A stretch of DNA of 64,000 nucleotides. Source: Syngnathus acus. Its lineage: Eukaryota; Chordata; Actinopteri; Syngnathiformes; Syngnathidae. A program made the position numbers and the translations under genes. Positions 33,846-46,432 of the stretch are shown one piece after another; the stretch's first letter is position 1, and each line of letters begins with the position of its first letter. A model generated the notes under the pieces. That model was given only the letters and a program-made list of their open reading frames with translations. It made no database searches and was not told where the DNA came from. Location of the stretch: contig NC_051095.1 of assembly GCF_901709675.1 (NCBI RefSeq), positions 18,805,456 through 18,869,455 of the forward strand, read 5' to 3'.

Positions 33846-36800
33846 AGGAAAAAAAGACGACAACGAAGAAGAAGGCTGCAAATTTGGGGAGCTGGATGTG
33901 TTGCGCAGCCGCCGCATATCGCCGCATAAAGAGGACAAGGAGCTTCTTTTTCTTAGTCTTCCTGTTCTTGTTCAGGGCCGCAATCAAATACATCTCAATT
34001 AGAGCTCCCTCGGCCCCTCCTGCCCTCTTCCCAATAATTCCCACTTTAATTTGATGGGCTCAAGACATGCAGGCGCCTTTTATGAGAAGCTCCGCGAGAT
34101 GTCAGCTCCCCTGTGGACAATCCTCCACTCGGCTGGAGTTCTTTCCCGTGCCTTAACTACTCAATGCCATGACTATCATGTTTTCAAAATAGAGTTTTAC
34201 CATAACATTATTGATTTTTTATCATGTGTGTTAATGTTACGGAGTATTTATTTTTCCAATAATTATCAAATGGTAATTGCATTTCTTTAGTATTTGTTAT
34301 TCAAGGAATGCATAGTTTATTATTTTAACGTAAATACCATGTACTGTTGTTTTTACATATTTTTCTAATATTATAACTTTTCAAAATCAGTTCAACACAA
34401 TCTTAAATTACTTTGTAAATTAATTGTTATCTATGTTATTAATACTCATTGATTTGAATTATTTGTTTCATTTTCTGTCGATTTAAAGTCTTCATTCTTT
34501 TCATTCTACATTTTGCAAATCTTTGCACTCTTAGATTTATTAATAGCATTTATATTATGATTTTAGTCATCTTGCAAATGCATTTAGTTTTTTTTCAATT
34601 TTGTTTATGTTGCAGAGTTGTACGTACTGTTTAGACGTCTTGCAAATGATTTTATTTTTGAATGTACACTTTTACGAGTGGTTATTTTAATTTTTATATG
34701 TTTTTATATGCATATAATCTGCATGTATTTGGGGGGGAAACTGCTTATTCTCGTTTTCATTTTTTTGAATTGTGTAAACGTGTTTGTTTTTTCAAATGTT
34801 TCTATTTACTGTTATGAATCGACGTGTATCTAGTTTGTAATTGTACCATCTTTAAAATGAATTTTAGAAAATCAATGTGACAAGGATATATATTCTTCCC
34901 ATTTGAGCCTAATCATTCTTTTTGTTCCTGTACTGTACTAAGTATGATGTATTTGATAATAAATTTCAAAAAGAAAATTTTAGGAGGTCCTATGAATTAA
35001 AAAATAATAACGTGTATTGTTCAACTACGTATGTATGTATTTCGTTCGGGCCGGCGTACTTGCCCGCATTTCGTGTTAAAGCAGGTCTCACGCGCCATCT
35101 ATCGTCAACTGAGTTTACTACACCAACACGTCTTCTCTATATCAGCATGCCGGGTTCCTCATTCCCAAAAGACTTTAAATAATCCATAGGTGTTTTCCCC
35201 AAAAATAAACAAATATAATAACACATAATGAATATAATCTGGACAACGATTGTGTTTGTATTTAAAAATAATTATAAGTGAAAATTGGAGTTGTTTGATT
35301 AAAAGGTTTGTAGACTGATAATAACACTAATAAGAAGAAGAATGCTAACAATAATAGTTGTAAATTTTGTTGTCGCTTTTTGGCACGCTCCATCTGGGGT
35401 CGTAAAATTCCTATATTGATAATATTAATAATTAGAGCTGTTCTTTGAGAGGCCATTCAGTAAAAGCACATTGGTGAATTGGAAATGAGAGTCCTTGGAT
35501 TGGTAATGATAATAATTAAAAATGACCAGTTGATGATACTCATCATGAATAAAATTTAAAGACCTTTGGCTGAAAGTCATAATAATTAAAGTTGGCATTT
35601 GAGTAGCCCTTAAGTACATTGAGTATGTGGGCATGACAGTTCTCATAGATTGGCGTTGTTGCATTGAAAATCACAGCCATTAAAGTTGCGTGACTGGAAA
35701 ATCATAATATTTAAAGGTAACATTAAAATCACAAGTCTGACTGTAAACTAAAAGGCCGGTATTAATGAACAACAAGGTGGTCCTCAGGTGGGCGTTCTCC
35801 CCCTCCAACACTGGTGTTGAATGACTTAAGCAGTAGGCCTCGAAGCTTTGCTAGTGATCATCTCATTTATCTGGGATTATTGCACTGAATTTACTGTTTG
35901 GTCTCCTTCCAGGCCCAAAATGTCAAGTCCAAAGTGGCGTGTGTGCACTAGCTTTGCGCCGTAAGACCTCGGCAGATCCGCCGCAAAGCCGCTCGCAGTT
36001 GATCTTTGGGATGGAGCGTGAAATAAATAAATCCTCTTTAGTAGATCAATATTCATCCTGTTTAATGCGCCGGGCCAAAACCGCCGGATTGGGGCGGACC
36101 GGAGCGACGGGGGCCGACGTACAGATAATCGTTGAAGAAGAAGCATCAATGGCATCGGATGGACATGCTAATGCTGTTAGCATGTGTTAGCCAAAGAGGG
36201 CCAGTGTCTCATTGCTATGCCCACTCCATCTGCTCTGTTTCTGTGCATAGTGAGCAAGTGTATATAAAAAACATCATATTTTTTAACAATAAATAACAAT
36301 TTAGCAATACCACCCCCAAGGGATTGACATTGCACTCACTAACCCGGTTTCACTGAGAGCTTCTTCTTGGGTGCAGATTAACCAAAAGCTACAAATTTGA
36401 CATACACTGAGGCTGCGTGAGGTCTAACTACATGTCAATTACAGGTTATTCATACTAATATTTCTGCAATACGCATTTCTTTTTTTCCATAAATTGATTA
36501 TGAGTTACTCACTGGTTTGGACCTATAACATGTCACAAAATAGGCAAACAGGCGATCGCAGTATATAAATATTTTTATCAGGGTCAACATTTATATTTTG
36601 AGATTAGAAAAAATAATTCTTTAAAGATTATACTAAAGAGATATCAGTCATTTTTTAAGCTTTTTTTTTTTTCAGATTACAAACAAAGGCAACTTGAAAC
36701 CAAAGATGTGAGGCTGGTGCAACGTAAAGGAGGGATGGTGGGGAGGACACTTGACAAAAGGGGTGAACTCACTCTGAGGATTTTAGGGGCTCAAGCAGCT

Positions 36801-38103
36801 GAAGAGGCTGTGAGAGAGTAAAAGGAAGATGGGGGGGAAAGATATTTGGCGTTTCTGACTCCTTCTCCTGAGCAAACAATCCCTGCGGGGGGGGGGGGCT
36901 TTGAGAGCCATTTAAATAAACAAAACCAAGAAAAAAGAGAGAGGGGACCATTGTGGATGAGAAGCATGGCCTCGGGGTTGGAAGGCAACTCAATCCAAGA
37001 AATCTCATCTTTCAAACAGCACATTACTACTATAATTAATATTTTTCCTGTGAGCTCTCAAACCGCCTCCAGACCCTATCATAGGCATCTTGCATATATT
37101 CTGCGTAGTTCTCTGAAACGGCCACTAGAGGGCGACAACTAGCCTACGAATACTTACTTTGTAACATTAACCTTTTTAAAATGGTGATTTTCTGTACTCT
37201 CCTCGCCAACATTTTCTTCAGGTGTGTGAAGCAGTTGCGTGAATTCCTGAAAAAAATAGAGTTCATGAGTGCTGTGGGCCTAATTCCAGCCATGGGATGT
37301 GAGCCTAAACACAAACAAAGAGACAAGCAAATAGATTCTAATGGATTCAGAGAGCCTTAGAGTAAGGATGTAATTATTCGTGACACACAGAGAAAGAAGA
37401 GAGAAATGCTCTCAGTTCAATTGCATTGGTTGAAATAATTATCAGTAAGGTTTTGTTTGTGAAGGAATGTGTTATGTAGTAGTTGATTCTTCTATAAAAA
37501 ATGAAAACAAAAACGTAAAAAAATAATTATCAGGTTTTTAAAAAGTGTACAGGTCAGTTGCGATGTGTCTGCCAGACCACTAGAGACTGAACTGTGTCCA
37601 TGTAGACCACAGAAATGTAAATTACACACGCATACACAAACACACAAATAAGTGATGCAGTGCAATGGAAACACTCAAGTTGACATTCTGGGCATTTATA
37701 GGTATCAAATCACAAGGAGTGTGTTATTAAAAAAAATATATTATTGTCATGATAAATATGTGCATATTAGCTATTCATTTAATTCATAGTTATTTGTGTA
37801 TTTGTATTTTTAGTCATTCAGTTGATTGTTTTTGGATTGAATGTGTGTAATCCTTTTGATGATGATTATTATTAAGGTTAAGGTTAGCAAAGACGTTGTG
37901 TCGTAGCTTTTCCTACAAGTCCTGTATGAGAAGCGATAGTTAAATTCATAATAATTCTTTTTTTTCCATTTTCTTAAAAAATCTCTGGTTATGGGTTGAT
38001 TTTACTTTTTTAATGTTACGATTTTCATATGGGATGTGGGGGGGGGCAGAGAGTGAGAGAGACACATCTCATTTGCTAATTTCTCCACTGTCCTCTCTAA
38101 ACA
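33846..38103. other. Non-coding stretch, mostly AT-rich
   Basis: 34.15-35.0 kb is strongly AT-rich with no recognisable content. 35.85-36.19 kb is G+C-richer and holds a 9-bp inverted repeat (ACATGCTAA / TTAGCATGT, 36163-36185). A G-run lies near 36886-36897 and another near 38038. No gene or TE family recognised. Confidence 0.5.
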
Positions 38104-38205
38104 TGCATCCATCCAAACTACTGATCCTCACGAGGGTCGCGGGTGTGCTGGAGCCTATCCCAGCGGTCTTTGGGCAGTAGGAGGGGACACCCTGAACTAG
38201 GTGCC
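38104..38205 (-). mobile_element. V-SINE 3' fragment
   Basis: CATCCATCC-type tail, then GATCCTCACGAGGGTCGCGG, GGAGCCTATCCCAG and GGGACACCCTGAACT on the + strand: the reverse complement of the V-SINE tail domain and part of the body. Core and head are missing. Confidence 0.88.
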
Positions 38206-38889
38206 ATTAAAAAAATTGTCACAATTCATGCTACACTCTTGCGTGTCATTTTCTGCAGCAACATGCAGTTCATCTGTGTTTTAACAATGTTCACTCTGCC
38301 TCAGAGAACGATAAACAGACTCTAAGCGAGTACATGTCGTATTTCAGTCAACATCTCTGCTGTTTTGCCAAAAGAAACTGCACTTTTAACAAAACAGCTA
38401 AAGTGGGTCAGCAGCTGCAACACTAAATGCTATCCAACTACTACAAAAAGTTACAGTTGCACGACTATAAAGTTTCACAAGCAGTTTTTTCTTTGCTACT
38501 TCATCTAATTATGAATCCAAATAGTCTTTTCCAAGCCATTGATCAAGTATAGTGATCATAGTTGCATATTTGTATTGGAATTGGACACAAATCCACATAC
38601 ACAGAGATACATGCATAAAACAAGCACTCACACTAAAACACACCGCGCACAAAAATAAGCACACACAAACACACATGCACTGCCAGTTTTTCACGTAACA
38701 TAGGTGTACACATAAAAAACACCCATGCACTGATAAAAAAAATAACGCATTTGTATTTAGTAGCTGTATTTAATCTATTGGACTGTTCATAGTTCTTTTC
38801 TGTACTGTATCCCTACTGAGCAACTGTTGTTGTTGTTGATTGTACAATTGACAGAATTAAGACTTAATTTCTCTGATCCGGCAGCTTCC
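38206..38889. other. Non-coding stretch with decayed CA-rich tract
   Basis: Nothing recognised except an A/C-rich, CA-derived tract at about 38585-38680. Confidence 0.5.
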
Positions 38890-39085
38890 CGAGATGGAGC
38901 GCTGTCGTTCCTCGCGAGACCCTCGGTCCCCGCCACAGAGCTAGCATAAGCCTCGCTAAGTCGTGTTTAGCTCCACTGCTCACGCTTTGAGAAAGCATGT
39001 TAATCTGGCCTTTTTCACGCCGCGGCTAAGGTGTTGACGTTCTTTCGTCCGCCGTTAACCCACAGACGTGGCGGCGGCCATTTGG
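38890..39085. promoter_or_regulatory. CpG-dense islet
   Basis: By hand I count about 19 CpG in ~195 bp. The segment contains CTCGCGAG, a TCTCGCGAGA-like word of the type found in some vertebrate promoters. No exon or transcript signal accompanies it. Candidate regulatory element on composition only. Confidence 0.25.
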
Positions 39086-39138
39086 AAGGTTTGGGTGGTT
39101 GCTGTTCCTTTTTCCACTGGCTTTGAGGAGATCATCTG

Positions 39139-39355
39139 TAACACAAACAACAAAAAACACACACACTCGCGCAAAAACACAGACATACGCATGAAAAGCA
39201 AACCACAGTTTCAGAAACACAGACAAAAATCATAGAAATACAAAAAACACACAAAGCACACAAAACAAAAAAATATGTACACAAACACACACTAAACACA
39301 CACACTTAATACATGCACAAACATGTTCAAAAAGAAACACAAAAGAAAGCACACC
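39139..39355. repeat. Strand-asymmetric A/C tract (decayed CA repeat)
   Basis: About 215 bp composed overwhelmingly of A and C on the + strand, with many ACACAC words and few G or T. It looks like a CA microsatellite heavily interrupted by A-rich insertions. Minus-strand frames rich in V, C and F over it are artefacts. Confidence 0.75.
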
Positions 39356-40419
39356 TTCTGTGCTGCATGTCACTGCGAGTTTTCCGCTTAACATCCGTGC
39401 CCAGGTATTTCCGTCAACGGGGTCTTTTCCCTCATAGCAATCGGAGTGTGACATGAGATAAAAATGAAGCAAAACCTGTTAGATATAGCATAACACCAAA
39501 TCCGCCATGACAAAAGACATTTGTATTTTATAAAAGACAACAGCTCCTTCCACGGGTTGCTTTTATTTTGGAAGCACAGGCTTGAGGAAAAGTCAATTCC
39601 AGGACAAAAAACTCGAAGGCAAACTGAGGTAAAGGGGAAGTAGAAAACAATAGGTAAAATTAAAGTAAAAGGAGCTATGTCAGTGTTTTTATTTGGCTAA
39701 TTATGTGTGGGGTAGCTCGTGAAGTAGCTACGTCAGTGAATAAATCCACCAATATATCGGATTCTGAGGCAGGACACCAGCTTTGTGAAAGGGGATTGCA
39801 GAACACCGGGACCGATCTGTTTAGAGCTGAAAGCAGTTATTGCTGTCGTCATGATCAGAAAGGCAGCTCCGGTGTTACAAAACACTGTGTGAAATGGGCG
39901 CATTAGGGCCTGAGACATGTAAAAAAAAAAAAGAATGACCTGGAGACCAGTCCTGCTCAGCGTCACACAGTGCAGACAGGTGCTGATAAGCTACGCCTTC
40001 CACACAACCTACACTAAGATAGGCTCACAAGCGTGACGTTTCCCGACGACAGCTTTTCACCGACAACCTGATAAGCACGCAAAACGCCCTGTGTGCACGA
40101 ACAGACACCTCAAGATCGTTTTACATGTCTTGAAGTTAGATACGAGGTTTATTGCGACTATTCTGTCCGTCTTATTTGTGTCATTGGGAATTTTGATGAA
40201 GAAAAATCCTGATCAATATTAGCTTCTTACAAAAGGTGCTTTTTAAGAAGGACCACTTGTGCTTCTGTCAAATCAGCCTATTTACACTCTTTAGCTCCTA
40301 CTGACCTACTACATACTACCGACTGACTAAAAAGTGATTCAAAGCTGACCTTGTAGTTGAAAAAGGTTCTTGTCCCCTTGTTAAATCATGAATTTACATT
40401 ATTCACATTTTTCAGTTCA
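39356..40419. other. Non-coding stretch, nothing recognised
   Basis: Unique sequence. No gene, RNA or repeat recognised. Confidence 0.55.
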
Positions 40420-41078
40420 CTTACGCTGACCACACCCAGCCTGATTACAGGCACACCTTTTCACTCAAGAAATCAGAACCTGTCTGACAAAATAAAGTCG
40501 GCCACAAGGTCTTAAAAAGCAGCGACAAACTACCATGAGCCAAAGAAATTAATTACCATCTATAACTCTAAAAAGTGTTAGAAAACCATTCTGGAAGCCG
40601 TCATAGACAAATTGAGAAAGCATGTAACAGTGGTGAAGCTTCCAAGGAATGACAAGACGGCAGAAATTACCACAGGTGGTCATTGCCTGTCCATGCCTGA
40701 GTTTCCGTCCCTGATCCACACTGGCCCACCCCGTCCCTCATTTGCAAGAGTCAACCGGTGTTGAGAATATGATTTCCATGTCACACAGGCGGCGCACTAA
40801 CAGACGCATTTCAGATAAAAGGACAACATAATAACAGTCAAACATGGTAATGGTAGGTTAATGGTTTGGGGCTGCTTTGCTTCTTCACGACCTACTTGCT
40901 GTGTGTGATTTATGAAACGATAAACTATGCTCTTTACCAAAAAACCCTGACAGCGAATGTTTGTGACCTCCAGCTGAAGCGCTTTTGGGTTCTGCATCAA
41001 GACAACATCAGCAAGTCATCCTCTGAATTGTTGAAAAAAACAAAATGAAGGTCTTGAAGTGGCCCAATTGAAGTCCAA
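40420..41078 (+). pseudogene. Tc1-like transposase relic, internally deleted
   Basis: The order of blocks matches fish Tc1-like elements: GATTACAGGCACACC, a start-codon region at about 40534 (ATGAGCCAAAGAAATT), GTAACAGTGGTGAAGCTTCC, then after a gap of about 100 unrelated or diverged bases GACGCATTTCAG, ATGGTTTGGGGCTGCTTTGC and CTGAAGCGC. The frame 40866-41048 reads CVIYETINYALYQKTL and then DLQLKRFWVLHQDN, keeping the second catalytic Asp region. The segment that should carry the first Asp is deleted, sequence stops before the third acidic residue, and frameshifts occur. It cannot encode an active enzyme. Terminal inverted repeats were not found. Confidence 0.85.
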
Positions 41079-42962
41079 ACTGTATAAAATGAAATACAGT
41101 AATGTAATTCCAGATGTCACATCAACTTGCCTCTACTTACACAGGCGACTAATCCACACAAAGTGTCCTACATTACTTGTAGTGGCCCGCTCCAAAAATG
41201 TTCTTATCAGGGAGGTTGTGTGGAATACAGTCTGAGGACATCCTGTCTTATCTGAGCACTTGTCAAGACACTCCAGTGTGCCGTGCTAGGGGACGACTCC
41301 TCACCTCTAGTAGACTGGACATTGTCAGGTGAGGGTGGGTGATGTAGCAGTCAGGAATGTTGTTGCGATGGTCTTATCAGTCGTTAAAGCGGCTCTGGAC
41401 CCCACAGACGAAGACTCAGATGCTCCGTCTTGGTGCTACCCCCCACCCCCCGAGAGCCCCCAGCTTGGCAGATTTAAAGCTATAGTGCAATGCATTAAGT
41501 GACTCTTGAGTGTCACTCAGGGCTGATTTATTTGCTCTCTCAACCTCTTCACCGCCTCCCTTGGACAACATTTTGATGCTCAACATAAGGTTTACGTGCT
41601 TGGCTCGTTATAGTAATGCCCAGTGACGAAATCAAATGGGACGCAGAGTAAGAAAAAGTTTGAGAGCAGTGTAAGGTCATATAATACTTGACTGTGTGGA
41701 GTTCTGCAGCTTCTGGTCATTCAACATTTGGGATTAAAATGGGGATTGTGATGTCATCATATAAGTAATGGGAAAAAAGTGATTTTTTAGTTTTACAGAT
41801 TGTAAAGCAGTGACATCATCCCAACACCAGTGCATTTTTAGTAATTAATAATTTGTGAAGCAATTATTTTTAATGGTGATAAGAATTTAAGTTTAAAATG
41901 ATATCAAAGTGTTTTGGAGTGTGTTGATCAATAGGGGTATTTAAAAATGTAATTCCAGCAGATTTCCGCTACTTGTAGGTGTTAACCGTATTGTTATTTC
42001 AAATGACGTAAACCTTTTTGGGATACCCTGTACCAGCCACAACAAGTTGATGACAAGCTGAGCTACTACGTATTTGATCGGTGAAACTTGCGGAAATCAT
42101 CATTGGCTGAAAAAGGGAGAAAGCTGCAGGAAACTTGGTTAAAGTTGTGGATAATTTGAAAGAGATGAATCGAATTGGCGATCGCCACATTGCAAAATCC
42201 TGCAGGGATGGAATGGGATGAGAGAAAAACAAAGTTAACCAAGGCGAGTAATTGCGAGGTGATCAATTGTACCGAGACTTGAGACGTTTTTTTTGAGCCA
42301 GACTCAAAAATTGTTTCCTCACAAACAAGCGCCGCCGGATTTTCTCTCAGCTGTGATGTTGCCACTACTTTCCCTCCTCTGGGTCATCTCTCATCCCATA
42401 ATCCCTCATTCTCCCTCCCTCTTCCTGTGAGCAAAGGATGAAATTAGTCGCTAAATCTGCAACTTGTTGCCCGGCGCAGATTAGCAGTCGGAGTTGTTGA
42501 CCCCTCAGACAGGTGGTCTTCGGGAGGTCGAGGAAACTCCCCTTTTGCCCATCTAAGGACTGGCGCTGTGTTGTTGTCGGGTTACCATGGCCATGGCGGT
42601 GAGCGTTCGACAAACCCCTGAGTAAATCCTGCAGATCGCACTGAGCAGATTGACGTGTAGACTCAATCTGGCCTCTTCCTTAAAGTCGTCACCGTCGGAA
42701 TTCAAATAGAAAGTGTGCTTATTGCTCTGTCTCCTCCACAAATATATATTTTCTTTAATTTTGTCTTATTTTCTCAGAGTTGTTGAAAGTAATCATGACT
42801 TGGCGGTAACAAAAGGGTTTAACCTGGCTTAGCGAGGAAAGTTTTTAATTGAAGTCCTGCTGAGCTAAAGAGGCGATGACAAAGTGATACATGCCACAGT
42901 GGGAACAAGGTGTGAGGTGCAGCAAAGAAAAAAAGTTTGTGACAATTCCCCAAAGCCCTTAT
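41079..42962. other. Non-coding stretch, nothing recognised
   Basis: No gene. 42.2-42.75 kb is G+C-richer, with frames on the minus strand but no domain or splice pattern. No repeats recognised. Confidence 0.5.
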
Positions 42963-43048
42963 CCCACTGAGCAGCGAACAATTGAAAGTGTTTTTGAATG
43001 TTGTGTTCTCATCAGATTTCATCAGGGTTCATTCGAGGATGCAACTGC
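42963..43048 (+). repeat. Dispersed repeat, partner at 54.03 kb
   Basis: CCCACTGAGCAGCGAACAATT, abbreviated here to its key words TGAGCAGCGAACAATT and GAATGTTGTGTTC, then TCATCAGGGTTC, parallels TGAGCGGCGAACAATT, GAATGTTGCGTTC and TCGTCGGGGTTT at 54.03-54.12 kb. Two diverged copies of one family. Confidence 0.45.
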
Positions 43049-43849
43049 TCGTAAAACATCCACCAATTTTACTGATTTTTCTTGCCGTAACGAAGCATGC
43101 TAAAAAATACCCTATATGTATGCGTGCTTGTCATTTTCCAACAACAAAACTCCTAAAAAGTACATCACTTAATGTAATTATAACTTTAATTGCACTCCTT
43201 TGCTGGTTATTCGAAAAATTCTCCTTGGACCTAAATAGTTTGAGAACCTCTGCTCTAGAATATTAGTTTATTTAGTATTTGTGCTGGAAGGACTACTAGT
43301 GCATGCATTTACACTGTCGCTCAATATTTGTTATGGCAGAGCTTTAGGAGGGACGCCTTAATGAGCATTTCACTAAATGCTGGTCTGTCACATGACACAT
43401 CCATAAACCAACACAGGCATCAGAAGAACTTTTTTCTTAAACAAAGAACCACCTAACTGACCTCAGGAGACAGTACATGTAAACATGTGCACTGACGCGC
43501 ATGTTACGCACACGTCCTAATGGCTGCCGCACGGAGATTAATGGTGGCCAAGAATGCACGTCCGAAAAAAACCTTGATTAGCGTCAGGGTGAAGGAATAC
43601 TTCAGTGAAGACGTGTGCATTTAAATATTTGACATACAAATTTTTGGGGAAAACTAATTTGGACCATGATAATGTAGATTTAAGATTAAGCAAATAGTGG
43701 GCCCTCACACCATAACAATTGCTCAAAATGATCAGCCAACTTTCACGAAACACTTTGCCCACATTATATGACGTAGATATAAAATCTGTCTGTGATATCT
43801 TCTTCTGATTGAAGCCCCTCATACGTAGTTCGCCAAAGTACGAGACCTT
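43049..43849. other. Non-coding stretch with possible transposon end
   Basis: AGTTTGAGAACCTCTG at 43230-43245 is, in reverse, CAGAGGTTCTCAAACT, the form of terminal repeat seen in many vertebrate hAT-type elements. No opposite end was found within a few kb, so it stays a hint. The 113-codon minus-strand frame at 43538-43879 has no domain. Confidence 0.3.
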
Positions 43850-43965
43850 AAATTTGCCCAAAATGGTCACTTTAAACAAAAATGGCCACCTTCCTGTTGA
43901 ACTCTGAGCATGGCCTAGACACGTCCACCCGATTTCGTGTCAATCAGTGAAACATTTCACTGTTA
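43850..43965 (+). repeat. AAAATGGCC-family copy
   Basis: CAAAAATGGCCACCTTCCTG, then GAGCATGGCCTAGACA, CCCGATTTCGTGTCAATC and AGTGAAACA follow the family order seen at 25.1 and 57.0 kb. Confidence 0.5.
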
Positions 43966-44499
43966 GTAATGTTAACGGCATTATAACAATTAACATAGTA
44001 ATCCAGCAGATTATCCATTACTGGAAATCTTACTTGTAGTTACTTGTAACGCCATTAGTCCCAACATTGATTATAATGGCCAAATGAGCAAAAGAAGACT
44101 CAGGGGACTTACTCTTGAATGTTGCCCTTAAATATAAATGGGCTTTAAAATATAGAGAGAGGGCATAAAATAGAAATATTCATAGATATTAAAGTTTTAT
44201 TTTTCATTCCTGAATTACCCAAATTTGCGTAATTTTCTATGCTGACCTCAAAGGCTGTCAATAAATACTCTTTACTATCATCCAAGTTTGTGTGATCTCA
44301 GTTTCCTAATAAGGCGACCAACAATAACAGTGGAAAAGCAAGCCTTGGATGATGAACAGATGATAAATTTAACCAAAGTGTTGGACCCTACATTTGCAAC
44401 CGGATCGTTTTATGTTCTGCTATATGAAAAGCAACTAAAGTGTACTAATGCTGGCGCTTATTAGTCATTGGGTGTGAAACTGGTCACCCAGTCCACCAC
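43966..44499. other. Non-coding stretch, nothing recognised
   Basis: Unique AT-rich sequence without gene or repeat. Confidence 0.6.
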
Positions 44500-44670
44500 A
44501 GGCCTGAGCGATGAGCTGCGCAAAAGTGAGGCGAGCGGCAGCCGTGACTGAGTGGGTGCCACGAGGCCGACTGCAAAGCGGCGAAGGTTAACAAAATCAC
44601 GGCATACGGAATTTACGAGCGGACGCAGGCTCTCGTCATTTCACACAATGTCAAAGGCGTCACACTCTGT
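44500..44670. promoter_or_regulatory. CpG-dense islet
   Basis: By hand I count about 17 CpG in ~170 bp, in otherwise CpG-poor DNA. No coding content. Composition-based candidate for a regulatory element. Confidence 0.2.
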
Positions 44671-45965
44671 AAACTGTAAAGACAGCTGCACCAGCTGAGC
44701 ACCACCGCCACTGTCCATCAACGACACAATACACACTTAGGGTTAGAAAGAACACATCTTTCGATGGGTACTTTGGGTATGTACCTTATCAGGTGAAGAG
44801 GGTGTAAATTCCCTACCCTTTCTTGTTACTTTGTCATCACATCCCAATATTCGGCCCATTTGACCTAGTATATGTACTTAATTTGGAAGTTGTGATGAGC
44901 CGCTTACAATCATTTCAATGACTGTCAGTATTAGTACTGCAGTATTCATGATTATCCCCCTAAAAAACATTTCCTTTGTTGCGGTGGAAATTGGGTTGCC
45001 AACTAGTGGTCTGGCATGCAAACGACAATGTTGACACTCACCCTTGCAAAATACATAAATTAAAGAGGTACTTTAAGTTTAGAAGTAAAGTTGAGGTATT
45101 GGGACGACTCATGAAGGATCCATTTGGGTCAGATTATCACATGCTGTGTTAAAATGTGGCCAGGTTGAAACATTTGGATGATTCTGAGCACCCTCAGGGA
45201 CCTCGTTTTATACTTTAGGGTAGTCTGAGTAAAGGTTGTCTCTCTAGTGGTTCTCGTGTTTTTCATTTGATTTGTTTTTCATTAATGTTATTATATAAAT
45301 TACCTAACACTCTCTGATCAGTTACCATTCCCAATGTATTCAATTCTACACTGCATCCAGCTGCTGTGATTCATTGGGAGAAGCGGGGGAGACGTTTAGC
45401 CTGATGGCTCCACCCTGAGCTTAGCACCATCCATCTCCATCATTTCCCCCCTTTACTGTTGCCAATCAACCCCTACACATGCTGAATGCCGCCCTCCTTG
45501 GGATGCTAGGACCATATGTAATCATGCTAACATACTGTAGATCCATGGCCAACCCCAAGTCAAGGTCAAGTGATTTATGCACTGGGAGGTGGGGGGTTGC
45601 ACATGCGTCCCACCATGAAAACCTGTTACTGTACTCGCACGACTCGTAATGGGCATTCTTGTTTAAAGACTGCAGCAATGGGGGTCAAAGTGCGGCTGGA
45701 GGTCAGGTGTTGAGGAGGTGCAGAGTCCAGGGGAAGGGGGGTCTTCTCAAAGTAGTCCCCCTGTTGTGTTGTAGCCTCATGCCTCAGTCCTTACCTTGCA
45801 AAAGAGCAAAAGAATGAAGGCAAGAGGTAGTGCATTAATCATCAAAAGTGTCGCTTTATTTCGTCGATTGTTTGCTAGACAGAAAGATTCTGTAAAAACT
45901 AACAACTGATCTCCATAAAATATGTCTAAAATTAACCATAATCCTTCTTCCCTAATGCTTATGTT
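44671..45965. other. Non-coding stretch, nothing recognised
   Basis: Unique sequence. No gene, RNA or repeat recognised. Confidence 0.6.
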
Positions 45966-46049
45966 TTTTTGAAAACCTTTAGGGCTAGGGAGGGAGGACT
46001 GGGGTAAGACTACGAGATGGGTTAAAGTTAGAAAAGAAGGTCTCCAAAT
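45966..46049. repeat. 84-bp direct repeat, left copy (SINE target duplication)
   Basis: Identical over all 84 bp to 46349-46432. It begins TTTTTGAAAACCTTTAGGGC and ends AGGTCTCCAAAT. It abuts the 3' end of the SINE at 46050. Confidence 0.95.
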
Positions 46050-46348
46050 TAAAGTCCCAATGATCGTCACACACACACCTGGGTGTGGTGAAATTTGTCC
46101 TCTGCATTTAACCCATCCCCGTGTGATTTTTAATCCATCCCCTGGGGGAGAGGGGAGCAGTGAGCAGCAGCGGTGCCGCGCTCGGGAATCAGTTGGTGAT
46201 CTAACCCCCCAATTCCAACCCTTAATGCTGAGTGCCAAGCAGGGAGGCAATGGGTCCCATTTTTATAGTCTTTGGTATGACCCGGCCGGGGTTTGAACCC
46301 ACAACCTTCCAGTCTCAGGGCGGACACTCTACCACTAGGCCACTGAGC
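46050..46348 (-). mobile_element. Full-length tRNA-derived SINE
   Basis: On the minus strand it starts GCTCAGTGGCCTAGTGG (A-box-like TGGCCTAGTGG), has a B-box-like GGTTCAAACCC, continues GGGTCATACCAAAGACTATA, GGGACCCATTGCCTCCCTGC and GGCACTCAGC, and ends GATCATTGGGACTTTAA. This is a widespread fish SINE distinct from the V-SINEs in the window; I do not assign its name. It is complete at both ends and bounded by perfect 84-bp direct repeats. Frames of 157 and 78 codons over it are SINE sequence. Confidence 0.92.
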
Positions 46349-46432
46349 TTTTTGAAAACCTTTAGGGCTAGGGAGGGAGGACTGGGGTAAGACTACGAGA
46401 TGGGTTAAAGTTAGAAAAGAAGGTCTCCAAAT
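46349..46432. repeat. 84-bp direct repeat, right copy (SINE target duplication)
   Basis: Identical to 45966-46049 with no mismatch in 84 bp. It begins directly at the SINE's 5' (head) end. Confidence 0.95.

Noticed and set aside
33570-33929. 119-codon frame across the CpG islet with AHTHNL, faintly like a hAT transposase word
   Set aside because: The match is a few residues and other expected motifs are not in the right order; GC-rich DNA opens frames by chance.
43230-43245. hAT-like terminal repeat AGTTTGAGAACCTCTG
   Set aside because: Only one end found and no target duplication; kept as a hint in the regional entry, not called as an element.
45777-46250. 157-codon minus-strand frame
   Set aside because: Covers the SINE and its left 84-bp duplication.
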